This document shows, piece by piece, positions 9,524 through 18,093 of a DNA stretch of 64,000 nt. The position numbers were made by a program, and so were the translations under genes. The notes below the pieces were generated by a model. That model was not told where the DNA came from. It saw nothing but the letters and a program-made list of their open reading frames with translations, and searched no databases. This stretch comes from Thiorhodovibrio litoralis (lineage in GTDB: Bacteria > Pseudomonadota > Gammaproteobacteria > Chromatiales > Chromatiaceae), in contig NZ_CP121473.1 of assembly GCF_033954455.1 (NCBI RefSeq), positions 4,388,501 through 4,452,500 of the forward strand. The letters run 5' to 3'. Every line of letters starts with the position of its first letter. The stretch's first letter is position 1.

Positions 9524-9648
9524 CTTTGGTTTCCGCTCCGCCCGAGTGCATAACTGCCGACAGTGGCCCCGGTATTATGATCGATCTCGCCGTCCGGGTT
9601 GAACCCGAGACTTGCGCGCTCCTTGCGTGCGGAAGCATCATCGGCGCC

Positions 9649-11046
9649 ATGGGCAAAACATCTGGGGAAAACACCCCGTCCCCCTGGCTGACCGTGGTCG
9701 GCATTGGCGAGGACGGCCTGGCCGGACTTGGCGAGGCCGCGCACCTGGCTGTATCGCAAGCCTGGGTGCTGTTCGGCGGCGCGCGTCATCTCGCGATGGT
9801 GCCAAGGCGGGCGGATCGAGCCCGACGCGATGCGATCTCAATGGAAGAGAACCTGCTCGATCAGACCAGACTCGATCAGGCCACGCTCGACCAAGACAGA
9901 ATCGACCGCAAAGGACTCGACGAGAACCGACTCGACCAGAGCAGACCGGACCAAAGCAAGTCGGACCAGATCCGCATCGAATGGCCAAGCCCCTTCTCGG
10001 CCGCGCGCGAGAAGCTGCTCGGCTATCGCGGTCAGCCGGTGGTGGTGCTCGCCAGTGGCGATCCGATGTTTCATGGCGTCGGCGCGACCCTGGCGCGCTG
10101 GTTCGATGTGGGAGAAATGCGGGTGCTGCCCGCGGCCTCGGCGGCATCTCTTGCCGCGGCGCGGCTGGGCTGGGCGCTGCATCGCGTGCGTGTGATCCCG
10201 GCCCACCGCGAGCCGCTCGAGCGCGTGGCTTTGTACCTAGCACCGGCGGCCCGACTGTTGGTCCTGAGTCGCGACGCCGACACCCCGGCAGAACTGGCTG
10301 AACTACTTGTCGCCCGCGGCTATGGCGACAGCCACCTGGTGCGACTTGAGCATCTCGGTGGACCCGAAGAGCGCATACTTGAAGGCCGCGCGCGCGACTG
10401 GTCGCATCCGCCCGGCGCGGCGCTCAATCTGATGGCGGTTGAGTGCCGGGCAGATGCGTCCATTGCCCGCCTGTCGCGCCGCGCCGGACTGCCTGATGAT
10501 GCCTTTGCGCACGACGGACAACTCACCAAGCGCGACATGCGCGCCATCGTGCTCGCGCGCCTGGCGCCCGGGCATGGCGAGCAGTTATGGGATGTCGGCG
10601 CCGGCTGCGGCTCCATCGGCATCGAGTGGCTGCGCGCGGGAAGCCATTGCAAGGCCGTCGCGGTGGAGTCCCATCCAGAACGCTGCGCGCTGATCCGCGC
10701 CAACCGCGCGCGCCTGGGCGTGCCAGAGCTCGACCTGATCGAAGGTCGCGCCCCCGACACCCTGACCGGGCTGGCGGCGCCAGATGCCATCTTCATCGGC
10801 GGCGGTCTAACCCGCCCCGGCGTGGTCGATCGCTGCTGGGAGGCGCTCAAGCCCGGCGGGCGTCTGGTCGCGACGGCAGTGACCTTGGAGAGCGAGCTGG
10901 TGCTGGCACGACTCCGTCAAGACCACGGCGGCGAGCTGATCCGGGTGGCGCTGGCCCAGGCGGCCCCGCTTGGCGGCTTTCAGTCCTGGGAGCCCGCGCG
11001 ACCGCTGACGCTGCTTTGCGTTAGCAAGGTTGTCGAGGCGCATTGA
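9649..11046 (+). CDS. cobL: Precorrin-6Y C5,15-methyltransferase (decarboxylating), CobL
   Basis: Bifunctional enzyme that methylates C5 and C15 and decarboxylates the acetate side chain of precorrin-6Y. The N-terminal CbiE-like tetrapyrrole methylase domain starts WLTVVGIGEDGLAGLG and includes PVVVLASGDPMFHGVG. The C-terminal CbiT-like domain has the SAM motif LWDVGAGCGSIGIEWLRAG and later IFIGGGLT. I chose ATG 9649 (MGKTSGENTP), because the 41 codons upstream to 9526 carry no family sequence. Residues about 67-108 (DNA 9850-9975) are an unusual run of pentapeptides of the form LDQxR (LDQTR, LDQAT, LDQDR, LDENR, LDQSR) inserted between conserved CbiE blocks. It is the first gene of the cobalamin region. 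Confidence 0.93.
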   Translation: MGKTSGENTPSPWLTVVGIGEDGLAGLGEAAHLAVSQAWVLFGGARHLAMVPRRADRARRDAISMEENLLDQTRLDQATLDQDRIDRKGLDENRLDQSRPDQSKSDQIRIEWPSPFSAAREKLLGYRGQPVVVLASGDPMFHGVGATLARWFDVGEMRVLPAASAASLAAARLGWALHRVRVIPAHREPLERVALYLAPAARLLVLSRDADTPAELAELLVARGYGDSHLVRLEHLGGPEERILEGRARDWSHPPGAALNLMAVECRADASIARLSRRAGLPDDAFAHDGQLTKRDMRAIVLARLAPGHGEQLWDVGAGCGSIGIEWLRAGSHCKAVAVESHPERCALIRANRARLGVPELDLIEGRAPDTLTGLAAPDAIFIGGGLTRPGVVDRCWEALKPGGRLVATAVTLESELVLARLRQDHGGELIRVALAQAAPLGGFQSWEPARPLTLLCVSKVVEAH

Positions 11047-11144
11047 TTCGCCTAGCTTGGATCTACCTAACGCTCATGCGTCCTGGCCACCCCGGATGAT
11101 GAATCCATGTGATTCACGCTAATCCGTGATTGCGCAAGCATCGT

Positions 11145-12485
11145 CTAAGCCAATTGCAAGAACAGACTCGCCGCCGCCTCCGGTGCGGACGGAAAGTACA
11201 GATGCAGGTAGCTCGCGCGCACCGGTCCTTGCCAATAGAAGGGTTCCCCCGGCCCGCTACCGGTGCGCCGCAGGCCATGGGTGAGGGGTTCCACCACGGT
11301 GCTCATGCTCGAGTGATGAAAACAATGCCCGCGCAATTCGCCCGCAGGCAATTTCAGCGACTGCATGCCTAGGCCAACCAGTCGCGGCTGCATCCGTGCG
11401 CGTCCCGGCAGCAGACCGACAAGATCGGCACCCGCCCCAGCATGATCGGCCAGATGCTCGAGCAGGTAGAGCATGCCACCGCATTCGGCATAAATCGGAC
11501 GGCCGGCGCCGACATGGGCACGCAAACTCTCTTGCATGGCATGGTTTGCCGCCAAGGCTTCAAGATGCAATTCCGGATAACCGCCCGGCAAATAGAGCGC
11601 ATCGGCCTGGACTCCAGCGTCGGTCAAGGGCGAGAAGAAGTGCAACTCGGCACCGAGCGCGCGCAGCGTGCGCAGGTTAGCCTCGTAGAGGAAGCCGAAG
11701 GCCGCATCCCTGGCAACGGCAATGCGCCGTCCCGCCAACAGGGGTTTGCACGACGGCGCTGTTGGCCCTGGCTGAAAGGCGACCGCGGGTAGCCATTGAT
11801 CAAGCTCGGCACCAAGCTCGGTGTCTTCCACGGTATCTGCCATCGCGGCCAGACGGGTGTCGAGGTCGGCGATTTCCTCTGCCTGCACCAGCCCCAGATG
11901 CCGGCGCGGCAGGGTGGCGCTCTCGGGCAGGCGCGGAAGACTCGCCAGCAGGGGGATGTCCGCTTGCAATCCGGCACGAATCATTTCCCCGTGCCGCACG
12001 CTGCCAACCCGGTTGCCGATGACTCCGGCGAAAGGCAGCCCCGGGCGATACTGACGCAACCCCAATGCCAGCGCGCCGAAGGTCTGGCCCAGCCCGCGCG
12101 CGTCGATCAGCGCGGCGACCGGCACGGCGAAGGTCTCAGCCAGATCCGCCGCCGAGGGCTCGCCATCGAAGAGTCCCATGGCACCCTCGATCAAGATCAG
12201 ATCAGCCTCGGCTGCAGCGGCAAACAGCAACCGCCGACACTCTTCCTCTCCCACCATCCACAGATCCAGCGGCTCGACACCGGTCGTATCGGAGGCTCCG
12301 CTGGCATGCGCCAGAATCATCGGGTCGAGAAAATCTGGTCCAGTCTTGAACACCCGCACCCGCCGCCCGGCGCGGTGGTGGAAGCTCGCCAGCGCCGCGG
12401 TCAGGCTGGTCTTGCCCTGCCCCGAGGCGGTTGCGGCAAGCAGCAGCGCGGGGCAATGGTTTGCCGGGACTGGTTCCGTGGTCAT
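11145..12485 (-). CDS. cobB: Cobyrinate/hydrogenobyrinate a,c-diamide synthase (CobB/CbiA)
   Basis: 446 residues. The N-terminal ATP-binding domain has the P-loop LLAATASGQGKTSLTAAL and VFKTGPDFLDPMI. ALYLPGGYPELHLEAL and YAECGGMLYLLEHL, with the nucleophilic Cys, mark the C-terminal class I glutamine amidotransferase domain. SMSTVVEP is near the end. It amidates the a and c acetate side chains using glutamine and ATP. Since the surrounding pathway is the late-cobalt-insertion route, the natural substrate is probably hydrogenobyrinic acid (CobB). It is encoded against cobL and cobF, so it needs its own promoter, somewhere in the 12486-12717 spacer. Confidence 0.92.
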   Translation of the reverse strand: MTTEPVPANHCPALLLAATASGQGKTSLTAALASFHHRAGRRVRVFKTGPDFLDPMILAHASGASDTTGVEPLDLWMVGEEECRRLLFAAAAEADLILIEGAMGLFDGEPSAADLAETFAVPVAALIDARGLGQTFGALALGLRQYRPGLPFAGVIGNRVGSVRHGEMIRAGLQADIPLLASLPRLPESATLPRRHLGLVQAEEIADLDTRLAAMADTVEDTELGAELDQWLPAVAFQPGPTAPSCKPLLAGRRIAVARDAAFGFLYEANLRTLRALGAELHFFSPLTDAGVQADALYLPGGYPELHLEALAANHAMQESLRAHVGAGRPIYAECGGMLYLLEHLADHAGAGADLVGLLPGRARMQPRLVGLGMQSLKLPAGELRGHCFHHSSMSTVVEPLTHGLRRTGSGPGEPFYWQGPVRASYLHLYFPSAPEAAASLFLQLA

Positions 12486-12493
12486 GGTTTCAT

Positions 12494-12556
12494 GGATCAG
12501 CTGTCAGCGGTTAGCGATCAGATTTCTGGTACTAGGCGCCAGGTTTCGGGTTCTAG
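12494..12556. repeat. Degenerate 7-bp-periodic intergenic repeat
   Basis: The spacer between cobB and cobF reads as successive heptamers such as AGCTGTC, AGCGGTT, AGCGATC, AGATTTC, TGGTACT, AGGCGCC, AGGTTTC, GGGTTCT, AGGGTCA. The units are related but strongly diverged. The same style recurs at 14447-14506 and near 23297-23360. No protein is supported here. Confidence 0.5.
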
Positions 12557-12717
12557 GGTCATCGTCCTGCAGCACAGCACAACGAAAAGACAAAAGCCTG
12601 CAGTCACTGGGCATCGCCTTCTTCGATGGATGACATCAGTTGCTTCTCACTCCTCCCCCCTCACTTCTCGCCAGATGAGTTGCGCCATCAATCGGCGCGG
12701 GCGATGATCGGCGCGCT

Positions 12718-13518
12718 ATGAAAACACTCTCCTTAATTGGCATAGGCCCCGGCGGCCCGGATCTGGTCACTCAGCAGGCCATCGCGGCCATGCGCGCGGT
12801 GGATGTCTTTTTTCTGCTCGACAAGGCCGGGCCTGATGGCAATCACGGCAAAGTGAGCCTGATCGCCGCGCGCGAGGCGATCATGGTACGTTACCTCCAA
12901 CCGGGTCAGTATCGGGTCGTGCATGCCCAAAGCCCAGCGCGCGAACGCGCTACCGATGGCTATCTGGAGGTGGTGCGCGACTGGCACGCACGCAAGCGGG
13001 CGCTCTTTGCCGAGTTGATTGAGCGTGAGCTCGAAGACGGCCAAACCGGCGCGCTACTGATCTGGGGCGATCCGTCGCTCTATGACCAAAGCGTCAGCCT
13101 CTTTGCCGAACTGGCCGCCGAAATGGCTACCGCTAAGGCCCCAGCAACCCCAGAACCCCTGCGCCTTGAAGTGATTCCCGGCCTGACCGCGGTGCAGGTA
13201 CTAACCGCCCGTCATGCCATCCCGCTCAACCGCGTCGGCGAGCCCATTGTCATCACCACCGGCCGCCAGCTCGAACAATGCGATCCAGGCACTGTCGATA
13301 ACACCGTGGTTATGCTCGATGGCCGCGGCGCCTTCCGCCATTGTCTCGGCCAGGGGCTTTTAGTCTACTGGGGCGGCAATCTCGGTACCAACGACGAGGT
13401 CTTGATCGCCGGCCCGCTCGATGCCGTCGCCGACGATATTCTCACCACCCTGGAGCACCTGCGTAAAGAACGCGGCTGGGTGATGGACACCTACCTGTTG
13501 CGCCGGCCACTGCCCTAA
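12718..13518 (+). CDS. cobF: Precorrin-6A synthase (deacetylating), CobF
   Basis: 266 residues, one tetrapyrrole methylase domain. It starts MKTLSLIGIGPGGPDLVT (SAM-binding glycine loop), then GALLIWGDPSLYDQSVSLF and LEVIPGLTAVQVLTARHAIPLN. It ends with GWVMDTYLLRRPLP, which is characteristic of CobF. The enzyme methylates C1 of precorrin-5 and releases acetate. CobF belongs to the oxygen-type pathway; the anaerobic route uses CbiD instead, so this gene identifies the pathway type. It is followed after 171 bp by a Uma2-like gene and then cobH on the same strand. Confidence 0.93.
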   Translation: MKTLSLIGIGPGGPDLVTQQAIAAMRAVDVFFLLDKAGPDGNHGKVSLIAAREAIMVRYLQPGQYRVVHAQSPARERATDGYLEVVRDWHARKRALFAELIERELEDGQTGALLIWGDPSLYDQSVSLFAELAAEMATAKAPATPEPLRLEVIPGLTAVQVLTARHAIPLNRVGEPIVITTGRQLEQCDPGTVDNTVVMLDGRGAFRHCLGQGLLVYWGGNLGTNDEVLIAGPLDAVADDILTTLEHLRKERGWVMDTYLLRRPLP

Positions 13519-13689
13519 CGCTCGTCAGCGAGCCTGCCGCGCTCGCCGGGTCCGGCTGAGGTCCCATACGCCGACCAGCTGGAAGCCGGCCGCCAACGCG
13601 CATGGTATTCTGTCAAAGCATTGGACTATCTCCTTTTGAGCCTCGGGGCCACTACCCCAACCGAACAGTCCCTCACGGAGCAATCGATC

Positions 13690-14418
13690 ATGTCGGTGAC
13701 CGCGGAACAATTCGCACAGCTGATGCCGGCACCCGGACAACTCTTAAGCGACGAGCCGGAAATGGAAAGCAGTCTGCATTATCAGCAGCTCGCCTTGCTG
13801 GTGAGCTGTCTCGAGTGGTATTGGCGCGAACAACAAGATTTTTTCGTCGGCGCCAATCTGACCGTCTATTACAGCCAACAGCAGCTGAAGCATCGCGATT
13901 TTCGCGGACCGGACTTTTTTCTGGTCCGCGACACCGAGCCGACCCAGCGCAAGTCCTGGGTGGTGTGGGAAGAAGGTGGCCGCTATCCGGATTTGATCAT
14001 CGAGCTGCTATCGGATTCAACCGCCACGGTGGATCGCGGCGAGAAAAAAGATCTTTATCAAAATGTTTTCCGCACCCCTGAGTATTTCTGGTTCTCGCCC
14101 GACACCTTGGAATTTGACGGCTTCCGGCTGTTGAACAAGCGCTATCTGCCGATCGCCCCGAATAAGCGCGGCCAACTCTGGAGCAGCGTGCTGGGACTCT
14201 TCTTGGGAATCGCGGATGGGCAGCTGCGCTACTTCGAGCGTTCCGGCGCCCTAGTACCCAGCCTGCCCGAGTCCGTTTTGCGTGAGCGCGCGCTGCTGGA
14301 AGAGGCACGCGCCCGCGTTGCCGAGGAACGGGAACATTTCAAGCGGGAGCACGAGCGCGCCGAGCGGCTCGCCGAGCGCCTGCGCGCCTTGGGCGTCGAC
14401 CTACCACCAGACGCTTGA
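13690..14418 (+). CDS. Uma2 family (DUF820) putative restriction-endonuclease-fold protein
   Basis: 242 residues. The core is typical of Uma2/DUF820: GPDFFLVRDTEPTQRKSWVVWEEGGRYPDLIIELLSDSTATVDRGEKKDLYQ, giving PD-x(n)-E, followed by YFWFSPDTLEFDGFRL. The C-terminus is a charged helix, probably a coiled coil (residues about 195-235, EEARARVAEEREHFKREHERAERLAERLRAL). ATG 13690 has GGAG upstream and starts the family-like sequence. Such genes are numerous in cyanobacteria and purple sulfur bacteria, and their function is unknown. Its place inside a cobalamin gene run looks like insertion of an unrelated gene. Confidence 0.85.
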   Translation: MSVTAEQFAQLMPAPGQLLSDEPEMESSLHYQQLALLVSCLEWYWREQQDFFVGANLTVYYSQQQLKHRDFRGPDFFLVRDTEPTQRKSWVVWEEGGRYPDLIIELLSDSTATVDRGEKKDLYQNVFRTPEYFWFSPDTLEFDGFRLLNKRYLPIAPNKRGQLWSSVLGLFLGIADGQLRYFERSGALVPSLPESVLRERALLEEARARVAEEREHFKREHERAERLAERLRALGVDLPPDA

Positions 14419-14446
14419 TGACTGGCCCCAGCCAGCCCAACTGGCA

Positions 14447-14506
14447 ACTAACGGCCAATCACTAACGGCTAAGCACCAGCGGCCGAGCACTAATGACCGA
14501 TCACTG
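14447..14506. repeat. Degenerate 14-bp (2 x 7) tandem repeat
   Basis: Four units of the form ACTAACGGCCAATC, ACTAACGGCTAAGC, ACCAGCGGCCGAGC and ACTAATGACCGATC follow one another and end at the cobH start codon. Each 14-mer is itself two related heptamers. It replaces a normal ribosome-binding region for cobH. Confidence 0.7.
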
Positions 14507-14507
14507 A

Positions 14508-15152
14508 ATGCACTACCAACGCAACCCCGACGCCATTTACCGCGAATCCTTCGCCATCATCCGTGCCGAAGCGGATCTGTCGCGCATCCCGCCCGATCTC
14601 GAGCCCCTGGCGGTGCGCGTGGCCCATGCCTGCGGTATGCCGAACATCGTCGATGACCTGGAATTCTCCCCCGATGCAGGCACCGCCGGACGCGCGGCGC
14701 TGGAGGCCGGCGCGCCCATCCTGTGCGACAGCCGCATGGTCGCCTATGGCATCACCCGCGCGCGCTTGCCGACGGACAATGCCATCCTCTGTACCTTGGA
14801 TGATCCGCGCGTGCCGGAACTGGCCCGTGAGATGAACAACACCCGCTCCGCCGCCGCACTCGAGCTGTGGCAGGAGCATCTGCAGGGCGCCTTGGTCGCC
14901 ATTGGCAATGCACCGACCGCGCTCTTCCGGCTGCTGGAAATGCTTGATGCCGGCTGCCCGCGCCCGGCGTTGATTCTCGGTTTTCCGGTCGGCTTCGTCG
15001 GCGCGGCCGAGTCCAAGGCCGAGTTGGCGGCCAACAGTCGCGGCATTCCCTTTGTCGCCGTGCGCGGGCGCCGAGGCGGCAGCGCCATGGCTACCGCCGC
15101 CATCAATGCCCTCGGCCGCGACATCCAATATCGCGTTGGGTCCCCAGCCTGA
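14508..15152 (+). CDS. cobH: Precorrin-8X methylmutase, CobH
   Basis: 214 residues. MHYQRNPDAIYRESFAIIRAEADL is the usual N-terminus, and the catalytic histidine is in VRVAHACGMPNIVDDLEFSP. AGAPILCDSRMVAYGITR and LILGFPVGFVGAAESKAEL are conserved core motifs. It moves the C11 methyl group to C12, giving hydrogenobyrinic acid. Its start codon directly follows the 14-bp tandem repeats, so I do not see a clean Shine-Dalgarno. The fused cobI-cobJ reading frame starts 40 bp downstream. Confidence 0.93.
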   Translation: MHYQRNPDAIYRESFAIIRAEADLSRIPPDLEPLAVRVAHACGMPNIVDDLEFSPDAGTAGRAALEAGAPILCDSRMVAYGITRARLPTDNAILCTLDDPRVPELAREMNNTRSAAALELWQEHLQGALVAIGNAPTALFRLLEMLDAGCPRPALILGFPVGFVGAAESKAELAANSRGIPFVAVRGRRGGSAMATAAINALGRDIQYRVGSPA

Positions 15153-15192
15153 CCGAGCATAATCTTCGATCGCGAAGACACAACAGCCGCCG

Positions 15193-15837
15193 ATGCCGGA
15201 ACGCCCGCATCGGCGACAGAAAGACCAACAACCAGAACCACCGGAGCAACAGCTGGAACAACAAACACCACAATCGCAGGCGCATGCGCTCGGTCGCCTG
15301 ACCGGCCTCGGCGTCGGCCCGGGCGACCCCGAGCTGATGACGCTGAAAGCCCTGCGCCTGCTGCGCGCGGCACCGGTGGTGGCCTACTATGCCGCTGAGA
15401 ACAAGCGCGGCAACGCCCTGACCACTGTATCCGAGTACCTGCGCCCGGAGCAGCGGCTGATCCCGCTGATTTATCCGATCACCGGCAAAATCCCGCCCCC
15501 GCCCTACGACTACGAAGGCGTCATGCGCGCCTTCTACGACCAAAGCGCCGAGTCGCTGGCCGAGCACCTGGCCGCCGGCACCGACGTGGCCGTGCTGTGC
15601 GAGGGCGACCCTTTCTTCTACGGCTCATTCATGTACCTGCACGATCGCCTGGTCGGGCGCTTCCCGACCGAAGTCGTCGCCGGCGTCTGCTCGGTGGTGG
15701 CCAGCGCCTCGGCGCTGCGCACCGCTGGTGTATCGCGACCAGAGTATGCTGGTGCTCTCCGGCACCTTACCCGAAGCCGAGCTGCGCCAGCGCCTCGCCG
15801 GCTGCGAAGCGGCCGCGGTGATGAAGCTCGGCACTAA
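15193..15837 (+). CDS. cobI: Precorrin-2 C20-methyltransferase CobI, N-terminal two thirds, frameshifted
   Basis: After a Gln/Pro-rich 30-residue leader the frame carries Cob[76 protein letters not shown] and [16 protein letters not shown]. The family sequence continues in the +1 frame from about 15717 as [22 protein letters not shown], so everything this frame reads after about 15720 is unrelated. Restoring two bases (a second CG in CTGCGCACCG, 15715-15724) gives [11 protein letters not shown]. The break is either a real CG-dinucleotide deletion or a sequencing error. CobI methylates C20 of precorrin-2. Confidence 0.85.
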   Translation: MPERPHRRQKDQQPEPPEQQLEQQTPQSQAHALGRLTGLGVGPGDPELMTLKALRLLRAAPVVAYYAAENKRGNALTTVSEYLRPEQRLIPLIYPITGKIPPPPYDYEGVMRAFYDQSAESLAEHLAAGTDVAVLCEGDPFFYGSFMYLHDRLVGRFPTEVVAGVCSVVASASALRTAGVSRPEYAGALRHLTRSRAAPAPRRLRSGRGDEARH

Positions 15838-17143
15838 CTTCGCCAAGGTGCGCCGGGTCATCGAGCAACTCGGCCTGCTCGAGCGCGCGCGCTATGTCGA
15901 GCGCGCCACCATGAGCGAAGAACGCATCCGCGCGCTGCCGGAGATCGAGCCCAAAAGCGTGCCTTATTTCGCCATGATCCTGATTCCTGGCGAGACCTGG
16001 CCCGCGATTAAATCTGGCGCCGCGCTGGTGCCGGTGACCAGCCCCGAGGAACAGCTCGAAGTGATGGCGGACGCGGCTTACCCCGATGCCATCAAACCAG
16101 ATGAGCTAAATCCAAAAGCACCGGAAACCGCTGAGCTGAACCCCATCGAACCACATTCGCACGCACCAGTAGTGCAGGACGAGGGGAGCGACTATCAGAC
16201 GCTGCAGGCATCCACCACCACGCAAGCCGCGCCTTCGCTGCAGCGGTCGGCCAGCCCCAAAGGTCGACTTGCGGTGGTGGGCTTGGGCCCCGGCGCCCCG
16301 GAATGGCTCACACCCGAGGCACACGCCGCTATCGAACAGGCCGAGGACATTCTCGGCTATGAAACCTATCTCCGCCTGGCCGAAACGCTGAAGGGTCCCT
16401 TTCGACCCGATCAGCGAGTGATGCCATCGGACAATCGCCAGGAGCTCGAGCGCGCCCGTACCGCGCTGGAACTGGCCGCCAGCGGGCGGCGAGTGGTGCT
16501 GCTGTCCTCTGGAGACCCCGGCATTTTTGCCATGGCCAGCGCGGTGCTCGAGGCCCTCGACAGCCGCCCGTTACCCGAGCGCAACCCGGCGGCCCAAGAC
16601 CAAGGTCAAGACCAAAAACAGACCCAAGAGCAGAGCCAAGAACAACTGCGCAACCCAGCTTCGAACCCGATGGCGAATCCAACGTGGAATCCCGCTTGGC
16701 AAGAGGTCCCACTCGAGATTCTGCCCGGCATCTCCGCCGCCCAAGCATTGGCCGCGCGCGTCGGCGCCCCCCTCGGCCATGACTTTTGCGTGCTGTCACT
16801 ATCCGACAACCTCAAACCCTGGGATGTGATCGAGCGACGCCTGCGCCTGGCGGCGGAGGCCGACCTGGTCATCGCGCTCTACAACCCACGCTCGCGCGCT
16901 CGCCCCGATGCCCTCGGTCAAGCACTCGACATCCTGCGCGCCCTGAAAGCCCCCACCACTCCGGTCGCGCTCGGCCATGACATCGGCCGCGCCGACGAGC
17001 GCACCCGGGTGCTGACGCTCGCCGCGCTGGACCCGCAGGACGTCGACATGCGCACCGTGCTGATCATCGGTTCATCTGGCACCCGCACCTTTCCCGGCAC
17101 GGCCGGCGACGACTGGGTCTATACGCCGCGTTGGTCTCTTTAG
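15728..17143 (+). CDS. cobJ: CobI C-terminal part fused to precorrin-3B C17-methyltransferase CobJ
   Basis: Continues CobI in the shifted frame: [62 protein letters not shown] variable linker of about 80 residues follows, then complete Cob[91 protein letters not shown] and [19 protein letters not shown]. CobJ methylates C17 and contracts the ring. CobI-CobJ fusions are known. A Gln/Asn/Pro-rich insert of about 45 residues ([16 protein letters not shown] region, 16590-16700) interrupts the CobJ domain after SGDPGIF. If the frameshift is real, this half could only be made by reinitiation, for example at GTG 15728. Confidence 0.85.
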   Translation: MYRDQSMLVLSGTLPEAELRQRLAGCEAAAVMKLGTNFAKVRRVIEQLGLLERARYVERATMSEERIRALPEIEPKSVPYFAMILIPGETWPAIKSGAALVPVTSPEEQLEVMADAAYPDAIKPDELNPKAPETAELNPIEPHSHAPVVQDEGSDYQTLQASTTTQAAPSLQRSASPKGRLAVVGLGPGAPEWLTPEAHAAIEQAEDILGYETYLRLAETLKGPFRPDQRVMPSDNRQELERARTALELAASGRRVVLLSSGDPGIFAMASAVLEALDSRPLPERNPAAQDQGQDQKQTQEQSQEQLRNPASNPMANPTWNPAWQEVPLEILPGISAAQALAARVGAPLGHDFCVLSLSDNLKPWDVIERRLRLAAEADLVIALYNPRSRARPDALGQALDILRALKAPTTPVALGHDIGRADERTRVLTLAALDPQDVDMRTVLIIGSSGTRTFPGTAGDDWVYTPRWSL

Positions 17144-17163
17144 CGGCGCCGCGATTCGCTGTT

Positions 17164-17934
17164 TCACATCTCGCCGAGCCAATCCAGCGCCTCGGCGACC
17201 GTGGCAACGGTGGGCAGTGGCGGACGCGGTGGGCGCTCGCGCATGATGACCTGAACACCGAGCTCGCGCGCTGCCGTTAGCTTCGCGGCAGCGCCATCGC
17301 CGCCGCTGTTCCGGCAGACGATGGTGTCGATCTGGTGGTCGCGCAGGAGTTTGAGTTCCTGGTCCAACCCAAAAGGGCCACGGGCAACCAAGAGCTCGGC
17401 TGCGACAAAGGGCGGCATGGGATCAGGGCGGGTCACGGTGCGCGCCAGAAACCAGGTATAGGTCAGCGTGCTGAAGGGGGCCAGCTCGCGCGCACCCAGC
17501 GCCAGCAAGACCCGGCGCGCGCCCTGCGCTTTCAGCACGGCGATTGCCTGATCCCAATCGGCTACCGGATACCATTGATCGCCCGGTTGCGGCATCCAGG
17601 CCGGGCGCTCCAGACGCAGCAACGGGGTTTTTTTGTTTCCCGGCGCCCCCTCGCAGGCCAGCGCGGCATGCTGGCCCATGGTGTCGGCGAAGGGATGGGT
17701 CGCATCCACAACGGCATCGATGTCACGCTCTCGCAAGAATGCGCGCAGGCCATCGACGCCACCGAAACCGCCGATACGGGTCTCACCGACCGGGGTGCGC
17801 GGATGCTCGGTGCGCCCGGCCAGCGAACTGATGGGATGAAACCGCGTCTGATCAACCAGGGCTTCAGCCAAGAGATACCCCTCGGTCACGCCACCAAGGA
17901 TCAACACTCTTCGCGGCAGCTTGTTCGCCTTCAT
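17164..17934 (-). CDS. cobK: Precorrin-6A reductase, CobK
   Basis: 256 residues. The Rossmann-like start RRVLILGGVTEGYLLAEAL, then GGFGGVDGLRAFLRERDIDAVVDATHPFADTMGQHAA, RRVLLALGARELAPF and DTIVCRNSGGDGAAAKLTAARELGVQVIMRERPPRP are all CobK/CbiJ signatures. It reduces precorrin-6A to precorrin-6B/6Y with NADPH. ATG 17934 is preferred over a TTG three codons upstream. It is convergent with cobIJ, with 20 bp between the stop codons, and is followed upstream on the same strand by the two cobZ genes. Confidence 0.92.
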   Translation of the reverse strand: MKANKLPRRVLILGGVTEGYLLAEALVDQTRFHPISSLAGRTEHPRTPVGETRIGGFGGVDGLRAFLRERDIDAVVDATHPFADTMGQHAALACEGAPGNKKTPLLRLERPAWMPQPGDQWYPVADWDQAIAVLKAQGARRVLLALGARELAPFSTLTYTWFLARTVTRPDPMPPFVAAELLVARGPFGLDQELKLLRDHQIDTIVCRNSGGDGAAAKLTAARELGVQVIMRERPPRPPLPTVATVAEALDWLGEM

Positions 17935-18093
17935 ACTGGACAACTCTCAAAGACGCACTCGCAGCGGGTTTTTGTCACCAACCAGACCTTGGTCAACACC
18001 TGAACCAGCATACCTTCTTCTCCCGCTTATGGGCGCTCGCGTGGCGAGCTCTATACCGAAACAACTTTAGGATTCAGCTCGTTCGCAAGCGCG

